From positions 173,889-237,888 of the forward strand of contig JACGCN010000057.1 of assembly GCA_014905825.1 (NCBI GenBank): 64,000 bases of DNA, written 5' to 3'. Shown here piece by piece: positions 1-10,273 of this stretch (the first letter of the stretch is position 1; every line of letters starts with the position of its first letter). The notes under the pieces are model-generated. The model searched no databases. It had not been told where the DNA came from and worked only from the letters and a program-made list of their open reading frames with translations. The translations under genes were made by a program, and so were the position numbers. This DNA is from Lyophyllum atratum. Lineage: Eukaryota > Basidiomycota > Agaricomycetes > Agaricales > Lyophyllaceae.

Positions 1-8
1 ACCGGCAC

Positions 9-1255
9 ATGAATTTCGAGACTGCCGTCGCCACGACATCCCAGCTTATTCCCGTGAAGCTAAGAACTCTCCTCAACTATCCTTCACATCTTATCGTGTC
101 CGAACTCCAAGCCAGGATCTGCTCTAGCGAACTCTGTATCGCTAGCTACGCTCTCTCGACATCGGTGCTCCTGATATTCTTGTTCTCTTTCTTCTGCAAA
201 AGTCCTCAAACGCGTACCCGGAGACGTTTAAATGCACATCAAGCACTTCTCTTTGTTTTCACCCCAACCTGTGCGGCCCAGCCAACGAAATACGCAGATC
301 TCCTCGACAGTCTTGTTTGCGATGATCATTCAAGAACCATTCAGTTGTCTGCTTCTCGTCTTTTACAGAGCATGAGAGCCGGGATCTTCGAACTTCGAAA
401 TCCTCAAGACATACCTGATCTTCTCCTGGGTCGACTTCGAGTGTACGGTTGGAGAATGCGTCTAATTTCCGGTTTTTCTTCGCGCGGCGCTATTCTTAAA
501 TGGATTTTGACCTCTCAACTGCCATCCTTTGAGGTAAGTGATAGCTCACTTTTCTCGTCATAACCTAATAAGGACTGATCTAGTTCAGAAAAGACATCGA
601 ATGTTTGCTTACTCGTACCATTCTCCCTTTCAAAAGCTAATCTGATTGACAAGCTTCGAAGCAAATGAATCTGCTTCCAAATACCTATCTTCCCGCTGCC
701 ATTCGTGAGACACTCAACCCAAGCATCTGCCACTTCCGACTGGACTCCGTTATACAGAAAGAGGCCAACCCGACACTGCACCTTGACTTTATAACAAATC
801 CATACTTGGAAGCAACTATACGTATCTTCCAATCTCGCCTTAAACCAGCAACACTCGGCTCCCTCGAATTTACCACCATGGCGTCCAACATCTCATTCCT
901 CAGCAACGACTTCATCCTCTGTTCGCTGCCTTTCACTTCTCGCAAATATCTCCAGGGTCAGACTGCCCAACGAACTTCGACTCCACTGCTTGCGTCTCTG
1001 CGCCATATCACAGAATGCTTATCCTCAAGCACCTCAACGACAACCATCATATCGATCAGAAACATTACAAGCGAGCACATTAGTGTTTTGCGGGCGTCCC
1101 GACAAAGATTAATTTCCGATCGGGTTCTGAGGACAACTCTTATTGAAAGGTGGGGTGAGGAGGGCTGGCGAGAGCACGTTTTCCTAACCGATTGGGAGGC
1201 AGGACTACTGTCTGCAGGATTTCTTACAAGATGGTCTATCTTCATTCGCAAGTAG
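9..1255 (+). CDS. Uncharacterised gene, model unresolved
   Basis: Two open stretches on the plus strand (about 9-533 and 665-1255) look like exons of one gene. The first ends at a good donor (GTAAGTG at 534) and an acceptor CTAG follows near 582, but the reading frame then meets a stop before 665, so the join is not settled. The first stretch carries a hydrophobic segment near residues 45-62. The end of the second stretch (a Glu/Trp-rich piece with TDWEAGLLSAGFLTR) faintly recalls the winged-helix part of STK19-like proteins, but I could not follow that family further. Another open piece at about 1442-1640 may be a downstream exon, after a clean intron at 1389-1441 (GTATGT ... CTAAC ... CAG). 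I do not assign a function. The window edge may cut the gene. Confidence 0.3.
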
Positions 1256-2421
1256 GTCCTATGATGTATTCGTAGACAATGTTCGCCCGTGTGCAAGTCA
1301 ATGTTATCGAAATTTTGAATTCGGCATGGCCAAGGACGCGGAACTACGTCCAGCGCCATAAGGCCCAGAGAGTGTCTTTAAATCCCAAGTATGTCTTGAC
1401 CCACTTTCACAAAATTCTAACTCCAGTGGGATTCAAATCAGGAGTTTCCATGGAATGAGCCTTCTTTGCTTATTCCTCCCCCTGTCTTTCATCGAACGGA
1501 GCATGTGGTTCTTCGAGAGGCTCAGGCTTATCATCACTGTGATTTTACCGTCCACGATAAGGAAGAGCCACAGAATGTGGACGGTAAGGCTTTCTCCGAC
1601 CATTCTCGCATGTTCAGAGTCGAGATCTCACATTTGCACTTGTAAGTAAGAGTAAACTGTATCTCTCGAGCTCATTCATATGTGTTCCCATCAGCTCCTT
1701 GTTAACGGGTTGTTAGTTGACGCCTCTGAAGAGTGGAATCCCCTTAGTTGCTTCAGGCAAGAGACGTGTCCAAATTCGAACCAATGACACAAACGCTGAA
1801 TTTTAAACATACAGGGACGGCATGCAGACTCGTACCTCACGCCATTGCGTTTGCAGCTTTGACGATAATGCAATGGGCAGCTGTTCGAGTGCGTATCCTT
1901 CTCGAGGTTTGCCTTGGGTGGCGTTGAATACGGGAGAGAATGCTGTACGCCAGCCACAGGATCATATTTTACCTGCCACTGAAGGCTTTCTTCAACAGAT
2001 CGCGGAAATGTTGTCCTACATAATCATGGAGGCACTGAAGGTGGAGCTTACACGCTCCATGTTCTAGGAATGCAATGTGTACCTGCGGCGGGTCGATAAC
2101 CATTCATATCCACCGGATTGAAACCGACCCTTCACCGCTCAGTCAGCCTCTCCCGTGCGTCTCTACAGCTGATAGCTTGTAACAGGATGCTGGCATCGAA
2201 TGAAACTGTTACTGACGTTTCCGCTGATTTTTGACCACTGACGGCACAACCCAACAGACCCAATAGTTAGCCGTTAGTCTGTCTATGGACGCCTATATCG
2301 CGGGAAACCACCTAAGCATGTAATATACAAAATGTCGTACAAGTCGCAGCTGGCGTACATCAATAGGTACCCGTCTAAGTATATCCAAATTTGTACATGA
2401 AGATGGTGGTACAATTCCGGT
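1256..2421. other. No supported gene; possible 3' exons
   Basis: Apart from the intron-like segment 1389-1441 and the short open stretch after it, I see no model that holds together here. Several short open frames occur on both strands without recognisable motifs. The segment may hold the rest of the unresolved upstream gene and the 3' end of the phosducin-like gene on the other strand. Confidence 0.3.
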
Positions 2422-3622
2422 CTACTTATCATGGTCAACGTCGTCGTCGTCGCTCCAGAGAAGGTCGAAGTCATCTTCGTCATCGTCGCTTGGAAGGCCA
2501 AGATTATTGCTCGCCCGAAGTATCGACGCAGAACGGGGAAGAATCTTGTGTCTATGCACGTATCAGTATGGCGGAAATGAGAGGAGGTGAATGGCTACTG
2601 ACTGATCCAACAATTCCTCGATACCAGCCTGACCCGCCTCCCAGTCCACTCTGACCCAATTGTGGACTAGTTGGCCCTCGCGATAGACCAACATGGTGGG
2701 AAGCATGTCAAGGTCTACGTTGTCTTCATCGTCAACCTCTTCTTCGTCTTCCTCATCATCGTCGTCATCATCTCGATATGATCGTGAGCCTCGAGAAGGC
2801 CGTGAATTACGAGATGATCCTGATGGCTTGGAAGCAAATCCCAGTGTACTCGCCCGCGCACGAAGGAATTTTGTATCAGGGTGGAGACGTGCTAATCGGG
2901 CTAGAGCGTCGTCAACAAGGTAACATCGTTCGAGAGACTAGGATCGTGTTTATGAGTTAGGCATCCTGAATTTAGGAAATTGAACAAGCGTACTGAATCG
3001 TAGAGATGCACGACAACCCAAATGCCCCTATCTTCCTGCTCGACACCCTTCAAGAACCCATTAGCACCTACCTCACGTAAATGCCCAAATCTACCCTCTT
3101 TCGCATGTCCAAACACATCCTTGCGCCGTTCAGCCGCAGTTTCCCTCTCCTTGAACACCAGGGGATCCACTTTCTCATCCAGCCCCTTTTCTCTCTCCTC
3201 CTCCAAGAAAGTCTTGCCACCCAGATTGGTCTTCTCCATCTTCTCCCTTAGCTCATGCGTTGCGCGGTTCCTCTTCTCCCTCTCTAACCGTTCAGACTCA
3301 TCCCGATCCCGTATCACTCCCTTGACTCCCGTTCGTCCAGGGCCCATACCAATTGATTCTCCATGATCCTCCTGTGCCTTCTGAAGATCGCGTCTCTCCT
3401 CATCAGAATCGTAATCAAGTCCTTGTTCCTGTCGCTTCTTGGCCAGGTCACTTATCTCTTCGTCATGCCAGCCAGCGTCAGGCGAAGGAGAGCGCTGGGG
3501 CGAGGAAGATCGAGCTGGGCCGTTAAATAGTTCACCTGAAAGCACAAGTGCTTCGATATCCGCATTCTATCCGAATCAGCATTCCTGGAACTAGATAGAG
3601 TTCTTCCAGATTATCATACCAT
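2422..3622 (-). CDS. Phosducin-like protein (PhLP1 / Bdm-1 type)
   Basis: The model has exons 3620-3622, 2994-3566, 2603-2937 and 2422-2551 and encodes 346 aa. The N-terminal half is a charged helical region with the PhLP signature (GVKGVIRD, family form GPKGVI.D) that contacts G-beta. The C-terminal half is the thioredoxin-like domain: WVVVHLYD, HPDTKFLRARAS, LPTMLVYREGQLVHNWVRVD. Family members act with the CCT chaperonin in folding G-protein beta-gamma dimers in the cytosol. An acidic run (DDDDDDEEDEEEVDDED) interrupts the thioredoxin fold and the C terminus is also acidic. The first exon is only the ATG: a 53-nt intron (GTATGA ... GATAG) follows at once, and exon 2 reads NADIEALVLSGEL. 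An alternative start is the Met at 3545. The gene ends convergently with the unresolved gene upstream. Confidence 0.85.
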
Positions 3623-3928
3623 TCTTTATCTATGGCTAGAGGAGTGCGGTGCGATGTTCTGGCACACTGGGTATAAGAATCGGAGTCAAGACACAATCGG
3701 ACCAAATGATCGATCTAAATATATACTACGTGCGATCGAAATCTATTTCACAGTCGAGAATCATGGGTGATTATATTCAAGCTCGTAACGTTATAAGCAG
3801 CTGTTCAGCTATACATGCAGATGTTCCAATGTCCAATGCCGGCGGTAAATAAGTCATAAATCATGAGTAGCGTCAAGTGTAACTGTGTTAGGGGATCCTG
3901 AATGGTTAGTAGACGAAATAAATCATGT
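3623..3928. other. Short intergenic stretch
   Basis: About 300 bases between the 5' end of the phosducin-like gene and the 3' end of the membrane-protein gene, both on the minus strand. It should hold the phosducin-like promoter. I see no gene and no strong motif. Confidence 0.4.
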
Positions 3929-5810
3929 TCAAGTTCGAGTCCGTGGTGATGCCTTGCTGCTATGCAAGTCCTTGACGTCAAAGAATGTACTGACACCAAA
4001 CGCGACGCACAGCAAGCAGGCAGCAGCTGATGACACGTTATACGCATTGCACCTGAGGTGAAATGAGGTATCATGCCATGTAAAGCAACTGGCCGACGTA
4101 CCATCCTTCAAATCCGCCGCTAGGACACCGTTTTCCGATCAGAATGAACACAAACGCAGCGCCCCACAGAATCAGTCCGGCGACGTCGACGAAAGCTACT
4201 TTCTTCGCCCATGCTCGGGCTCTCTTCCAACTCTCCTCCATTGCCAGGCCTGCAAACACACCCCTGCGTCGGGGTCTCCGCTTCTTCCTCCCCGTGCCAT
4301 AACTTCCAGGAATGTCTTCTCCCCACTCTTCACCGTCCTCCTCACTTTCTTCTTCTTCCCGCCTCCCAAACACCTCGGGATCCATGATGAGATTAACCTG
4401 CACGTCGCCTTGCCCCATATTCTGTCCCCTTCCTTTATTTTTACCTTTCTTCTTCCTCCCTTTCTTCCCGCCTGGAAGCCCTTGCACCGGTAAGACCATC
4501 ATTCCATTGGCCAGGGGGTTATTAGAGCCTTTCGGCCGTTTGCCCGCGCAGCAGCATGGTCCGAAGAGAAATACATAGAGTAGGAGCAATAGCGTAATCA
4601 CGGAGAGGATGTACAAAACAAAAGCTGGTGGCTTGCCTGCGGGAGGAGGGACTTCTTTTGGTTTGATGATCTTGGAAGAATATGTCAGTACAAGTGTCTT
4701 CTACTCGTCGGATGAACCTACCAGAGCGGCGTATATGGAAGGGATGCCAGCCGCCAAGGATAATAGAATCTGCAGGATCCTTATAGCCATTCGTTTCTTC
4801 GGGCCTTGGGTTACCAAGTTGCCCTTCTCGTCGACAGTGCCGACTAATGGTTTGCCATTGCTGTCAAGAAAATCGCCTGCGTCTGAATCAGCACGACCTT
4901 TCCCCTTGGCTTTCGGCCCAAACTCGCGCTCCAGCATACGCATGCGCTCTTCCTTGAGCGTCGAGTCAATGGGCGGATCATCGAGGGGGTCATTGCTCCA
5001 TGGAAGAAGATCCCGTGTCGAGTCATGGCCAAGCGATGATGCTGGGACATACCCATGAGAGTCTGACCAGTCGTCGGACTCCTTGTGAATGTATCCAGGG
5101 TCAAATGGCGATCGCTTGGTTGCAGAGTTAAACTGAGAGGTTGGTAAGGGTGTATATATGTCTGGTGGAGAGGCAGGCGATGTACTGGTGATACGGGGGT
5201 TGTACCAGGTCCGGGACCATGCTGGGAAATGAGAAATGTCTATTTCTGAGTCATGGGATTGTAACTGGGGTTCGACTCGGTAGGGTGAGTTATTGGGGTT
5301 GCGGGAGGAAGCAGTGGTATGTCGCGATGGAGGAGGTAGCGAGAATGGACGGTGCCGGGAGCGCGGGGAGGAGGTGTGGGTATTAGACGAACGGGTTCCT
5401 CCCCGTGAAACGAGGGACGGCGGCTGAAGAGAGTCACGGCTCGCCAGTGGACGTAGTGATGAAGGAGGGTATGCTGGGTATGCTGGGTATGGATCTTCAT
5501 GCTGGTGGGCACGGAGAGTTCTGGAGTAGTCTGCCAGGTCCAACGCCTCAACAGAAATATCAGATCCTTCTCGGCGTTGGCGTTGTGGGGGAGCTCGTGG
5601 ATACTCGACATATGGATTGAATTCATAGGCTGCGTCCTGTGACGATCCACTGGGTGGCAGAGCTTCAAAGGGTTCCGGAGACCATGGCCGGCGAAATTGA
5701 GAGGTCTGCGGGACAGAATACATGGAGGGTCGTTGATCGGTCGTTAAATTCGTAAATGAATCAGCTAGTTCGGGCACAGAAACTTTTCCGCAGTCCTGAT
5801 AACCCGGCAA
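3929..5810 (-). CDS. Conserved fungal multi-pass membrane protein, function unknown
   Basis: Exons 4722-5810, 4102-4670 and 3929-4052 give 593 aa. The first 300 residues are low-complexity, rich in Pro, Ser, Arg and Tyr, and probably a disordered cytosolic tail. Four hydrophobic segments follow: LQILLSLAAGIPSIYAAL, YILSVITLLLLLYVFLFGPCCC, a segment VAGLILWGAAFVFILIG, and AAACLLCVAFGVSTFF. Between the second and third lies a basic Gly/Lys-rich loop and an acidic patch. The end (KDLHSSKASPRTRT) and the Cys and Trp residues around RCPSGGFEGWC read like a conserved block. I do not recognise a characterised family. The splice joins restore an uninterrupted frame, which supports the model. The start at 5810 is the first Met of the frame. 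Confidence 0.7.
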
Positions 5811-6039
5811 GGGAGGATGAGTTCGTCGTGATGCTCGATGAGCACGCTACACTCGTCCGCTGCGGTCCTGGCACTGGCAGTCGTTCCCAAAGAGAGAGGT
5901 CTCCAAGGTGAGGGTCGTGGGAACTATGGCGGGAATTACGCCCCGCGCTTCGGGCGCATGATCAACGGAAAGGGACGCACGTGCATACGCGTCAATTGTG
6001 ACCAACCGTGACGAAAGTACGGCTTGAGTCAGTTCTGCT
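5811..6039. promoter_or_regulatory. Divergent promoter region, membrane protein / POT1
   Basis: 229 bases separate the start codons of two divergently transcribed genes, so both promoters must overlap here. I see no diagnostic operator. Confidence 0.45.
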
Positions 6040-9000
6040 ATGAAGCGCGTCGCGCCAGTTGGTGAATCCTCTTCTAAACGTATCAAGCTCGACGAAGACA
6101 CCCCTTTCGATGACCCGAGTCTTGAACAGAGTCCCCAGGCCCTCTTCGATCATGGCCTGACGAACGGGTCAGGCTATATCTCTTGTCTGTGCTTCATGAC
6201 CTGGAGACCAACGAAGAAACATCAACGAGCTATACTAGAAACAAAAGGAGGCGCCTCATCACGGTCTCGGTTTGAAGTAGAGATTATGGGCGCCTGTGCT
6301 CCGTTCTTCGAAGAAATCGAACTCAAGGCTCGCGACGAGTTCCTGTTGGCTCTCAATGGCGCCCGAGTAGAGAAGCCAGAGAATCCTTCTCGTCTCTGTA
6401 GTCTATCCATGAAGTTGGTCTACGAGGAGGGTATTCGGATCAAATTTCTTAAACGTCGTGGGACATGTCGAACTGTGGATACCTGGGAACGTGGGTGTTT
6501 CAACGCATGCCTGTGTACCTTGACTTACCATATGTTATGCGTGTTCTTTAGTAAAAGCAGCTGCTAAAAGAGACGAGGACGCCTGGTTTCTTACCCCCCA
6601 AGAGCCAAATGGTGCTGAGGATACTAGAAGCGCACGCGCAATGGGCCCATCTTCCTCGCTACCGACTTTGACGACTGCTCGACCACCTGACATTCTGACG
6701 AAATCGCCTGCAGGAACCACTCAGCTGATCCCACTACCTCCTACGCCTTCAGCCGCCGATCCGGAACCTAGTAAAACATCATTGCAAGACGAGACCAATC
6801 GCCAAGGCGCTATGCCACACTCACCAAACCCAGGTGCAACAGTGGGAGACCCCGTCGTCAAATTGAGCAAGAAAAAAAAACGGAAGCTTGATAGAATTGC
6901 AAGACGAGCAGCCCATCGGGAGACCTCTGAAGCGACAAGCCTTCCGTATGTGGCGCCTCCCGAATTATCATCTGCACCCATGCATCCACATGCTACTCGT
7001 CCGCCTTCAACAACAGCACAAATCATTCCGCGGCATGTATCGAACGCTGAGGCCACCTCCGAAGTCCGTGAAGTCCATCGACCGGATTCGAAAGCAGCCC
7101 AAGTGGAAACGCCAGGCTTCACTGCCGGGCTAGTTACCAGATCGGTAAGCATTATCTTTTCATCGACTTCCTTGCAACTCACTGTGCATCGATTCCTCAA
7201 GGGCGAGTATCACGCGTTGCGTAACGACCTCAATACCAACGTGCTGTGTAACATGATCGGAGTCGTTGTACAAACGTCTTCGCCTCGCAAGACCAGAAAT
7301 GGAGGTAAAAACATCTTACTTCGCCGTGGGCCTTTTTGTTCAAGGCATCATAGAATGGTCATGCAACGTTAAACTCGTCGATCCCAGCAACACTGAAGTT
7401 GACAATCTCAATGGATCAGGAAGCTTTCAGATCAACTGTTTCACAAAGCTCTACGAACAATGGCTCCCCCAACCCAAGTTGGGCGATATCCTCATCCTCC
7501 GAGAACTCAAGGTCCGTTCCGTTAAATGCGAACATCGCGCATATGCCTCATGCACGATCAGATATCAGATTACTATGGATCACGCATGGGTATTGGCTAT
7601 AACGACAGGTTGCAGTGGGCCATTTACTGCCCCACTACGGGTAAAATACGACACGGTGACCTGGGAGAAGCTCCAGAATCGGAGGGTGTCGCGGGAGGTT
7701 ATGGTTACAAGTTCACCCCGTTTCACCAACCTTGCCAAATCGAACTCGGGTACTGTCTCAAGTTGGCTGACTGGTGGCTCGAGGTGCAGAAGCAACGCAA
7801 AGCCATCGGGGAGGTGCACCAGGTCGGCGAAGGCGTTGCTCCTGCGTATACTCGGCCGCAGAGGCGGCATAGGCTCATCTCAGAGGCAGGCCCAGATGTC
7901 CAACCATCAGGGTTCTTCGACTGCACTATCGAGGTGCGTCTGACTCGTAGTTGTTCGCCCTACTCTATTCACATGTACCCCATAACAGGTGCTGCATGGT
8001 CACATGAACGACAACGGAGTGTATAGTCTCTACGTCACTGACTACACCGTGAATCAAGCTATCACGCCAGTTCAGGCGGAATGGTGTCCAACAGGACTTG
8101 CTGACTACGTCTTAAAAATGGAGGTATGGGATGCTGCGGTCGAAACTGCTCAAACTATGTTCGCTGGGGAATATTATTCGATCAAAAACGCTCGCATGAT
8201 GATGTCTCATGGTGGTTACGTCGAGGGAAAACTAGTGGAACAGAAGGTTCGAAAGTTGGAAGTGGAGGAGGATGGCGAGGTCGATCTGATTTTCAAGGCT
8301 TTGCTTGAGTACAATCTTTTCATTCTGCTAGAGATCAAACAACTGACATGTCTCCATATGTAGGCGGAAGAAGGCTTGGCAAGATGCTAGCAGCACTGAT
8401 GATAAACCTGACGTGTTTGAGAATTGCACGATTGAAGAAGCCAAGGAAAATCAGCACTTCAACTGTGTGGTAGAGGTACGCCAACATACTCCACAGTAGT
8501 CTTCGACAGTTCCCTCATCCTTTTCAAGGTTTTACACTCTGTGCACGATGGAGACGGTACATCTTGCCTCTATGTCACGGATTATACTCCCCGCGATGAG
8601 CTTCTCGCCACGAGAGCGCAAGGGGATTGGGCGAATGGGCTGAAGGGTCGTATCCTAAAGATCGCCCTTTTCAACAACCAAGTCGAAATGGCAAAATCAG
8701 TCGAAGCGGGATCCTTTTATTCCATAAAGAAGGTGAGGGTCAAAAATAGCACGACTGCTCGTCAATTCCAAGGACAGCTTGGAGGGATGGAGCGTCTGAT
8801 ATTCTTGGTCAACCCTAAGAGCAGTGATGACAAGATTGGTCAATTGAAACGGTACGTTCTTGCATGGTTGCACTGCTCATTATGCTAAGTCATTCCTTGG
8901 CAGGCGCAAGGAAGAGTGGAAAAGGAGCTTGGAGGCTCCTGCTAAAGTTACCAAGTCAAACTTACTTTTAGAAAGCTCCGGAACTGCTCGACATCGACGT

Positions 9001-9761
9001 GGAAAAACCATTGCGGAATTGGAGTCCGACCAAAAATGTCCCAACAAAACCCGAATCTCTGCTAAGATCATCGATTTTCGCCCAAGAAATTTGAGTGACG
9101 CTGTCATCATCAATTGTACGAATTGCAAGCAAGAGTGAGACTTGACAAGCTACTCTCATCTTGCGTTTTTGATCATCGTAATCTAGTCTTCCACCCAGCC
9201 AGAAAGCATGCTTCAAATGCGACGACACCGACCACGAATATGTTCGGTACATGTTCCAGATGTATCTCTTGCTTCAAGACGAAGATGGCGATCAAATCTA
9301 TGTTTCGTTGAACGACGAAGTACGTCCTGTACTTCGCATCTCCATGCACATGTGCCTTAACATTCCCTTTCAAGTCCTCTGTGTTCCGCGACCTCAAGCG
9401 TACTGACATCAGAGAAGATATCAAGGGGCTTAGAGCGCTTTCGGGGCGCCTTTCCAGTATGCTCGGGAGCCTCTTGGAAATTCATGACGGTGCAACTCCG
9501 GAGAATAACCGTGTTGAGCCTGATACCCCGGTATTATCGTTGATCATTGACAGCTGGGACGCTGACGGTAAGCGCGCTTACTGCCTTGCCGAATGCGAGA
9601 ACTTGGAGGTATGACTTTGCGACTCTTTTTCTATGTTACCCTGGCTTTACTCTGGGTACTACTACTTCCAGTCTTATACCCAAAGGATACCCTTCATCAT
9701 ACTTGAGCTTGATATTAATCTGCCGTCTCGAATTTCCACGCCTTATACTTATGCTCTATGA
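6040..9761 (+). CDS. POT1: POT1, telomeric single-strand DNA-binding protein
   Basis: Twelve exons (6040-6490, 6552-7144, 7202-7304, 7354-7511, 7562-7933, 7989-8308, 8364-8475, 8529-8851, 8904-9134, 9187-9319, 9375-9608, 9672-9761) give 1039 aa with every phase matching. POT1 binds the G-rich 3' overhang and caps telomeres within shelterin. The first OB fold is recognisable from NVLCNMIGVVVQ, WSCNVKLVDPS, INCFTKLYEQWLPQPKLGDI and GIGYNDRLQWAIY. Two later repeats of the form YVTDYT ... YSIKK (near residues 570 and 730) look like the second OB region. The C-terminal block has KCPNKTRISAKIIDF followed by a Cys pair (CTNC, CFKC), as in the zinc-bearing third OB domain. About 340 residues precede the first canonical OB fold. 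The last exon is the least certain part; an alternative would splice to 9796. The intron at 7512 uses the unusual donor GTCCGT. Confidence 0.88.
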
Positions 9762-10273
9762 TTATAATTTGTACCAACCACATATTGACACATAGGTCAA
9801 CGCTGCAAGTAATTGCATTCCGGCAGTGATACTATCGTTGTTGGCGAGTTTGCCAGCTGAGTAAAGAAGGGAGAACGACTGATTCTGTCTGTCTAGGAGA
9901 GACCACCAGCTGAGTCTGTTCCCGATCAAATTGCCATTTGACCTAAGCATTTGACGCGACACCCATCAGCCATCTCATGATCTCATAACAGCTCATAATG
10001 ATACAGTATGTAACATAACCTCTGCATAACCTCCTCGTTTCTCTGCTCCAGCTGGCGGCTGAGGGTGAGGGTCACAGCTCCAATATCGCTCCAACAGGGG
10101 CCGCATGATCGGCAAAAGACCCTGGTTGCGACGGTGAGTTCGGCAGCATTCAGGTTTCATACCCATCGCCGATTGATGGAATTTACGCAGCCATTTGATG
10201 GGACTCTGACTGGCGATGGCTGGTTAAAAGGCAGCTGAGGTGAAATGGGACCCACTCTTGACATTGTTGAACA
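9762..10273. other. Intergenic, POT1 3' region and kexin A promoter
   Basis: 512 bases with no supported gene. Short frames on both strands have no family features. The last part must hold the promoter of the first kexin gene. Confidence 0.45.

Noticed and set aside
9..1255. STK19-like protein
   Set aside because: Only one short segment near the end resembles the family and the following exons do not continue it; too weak to name.
2693..2770. Trinucleotide repeat (TCA/TCG/TCT runs) that looks like a microsatellite and gives a poly-Ser frame on the plus strand
   Set aside because: It is the antisense of the acidic Asp/Glu run in the phosducin-like protein, whose model is well supported.
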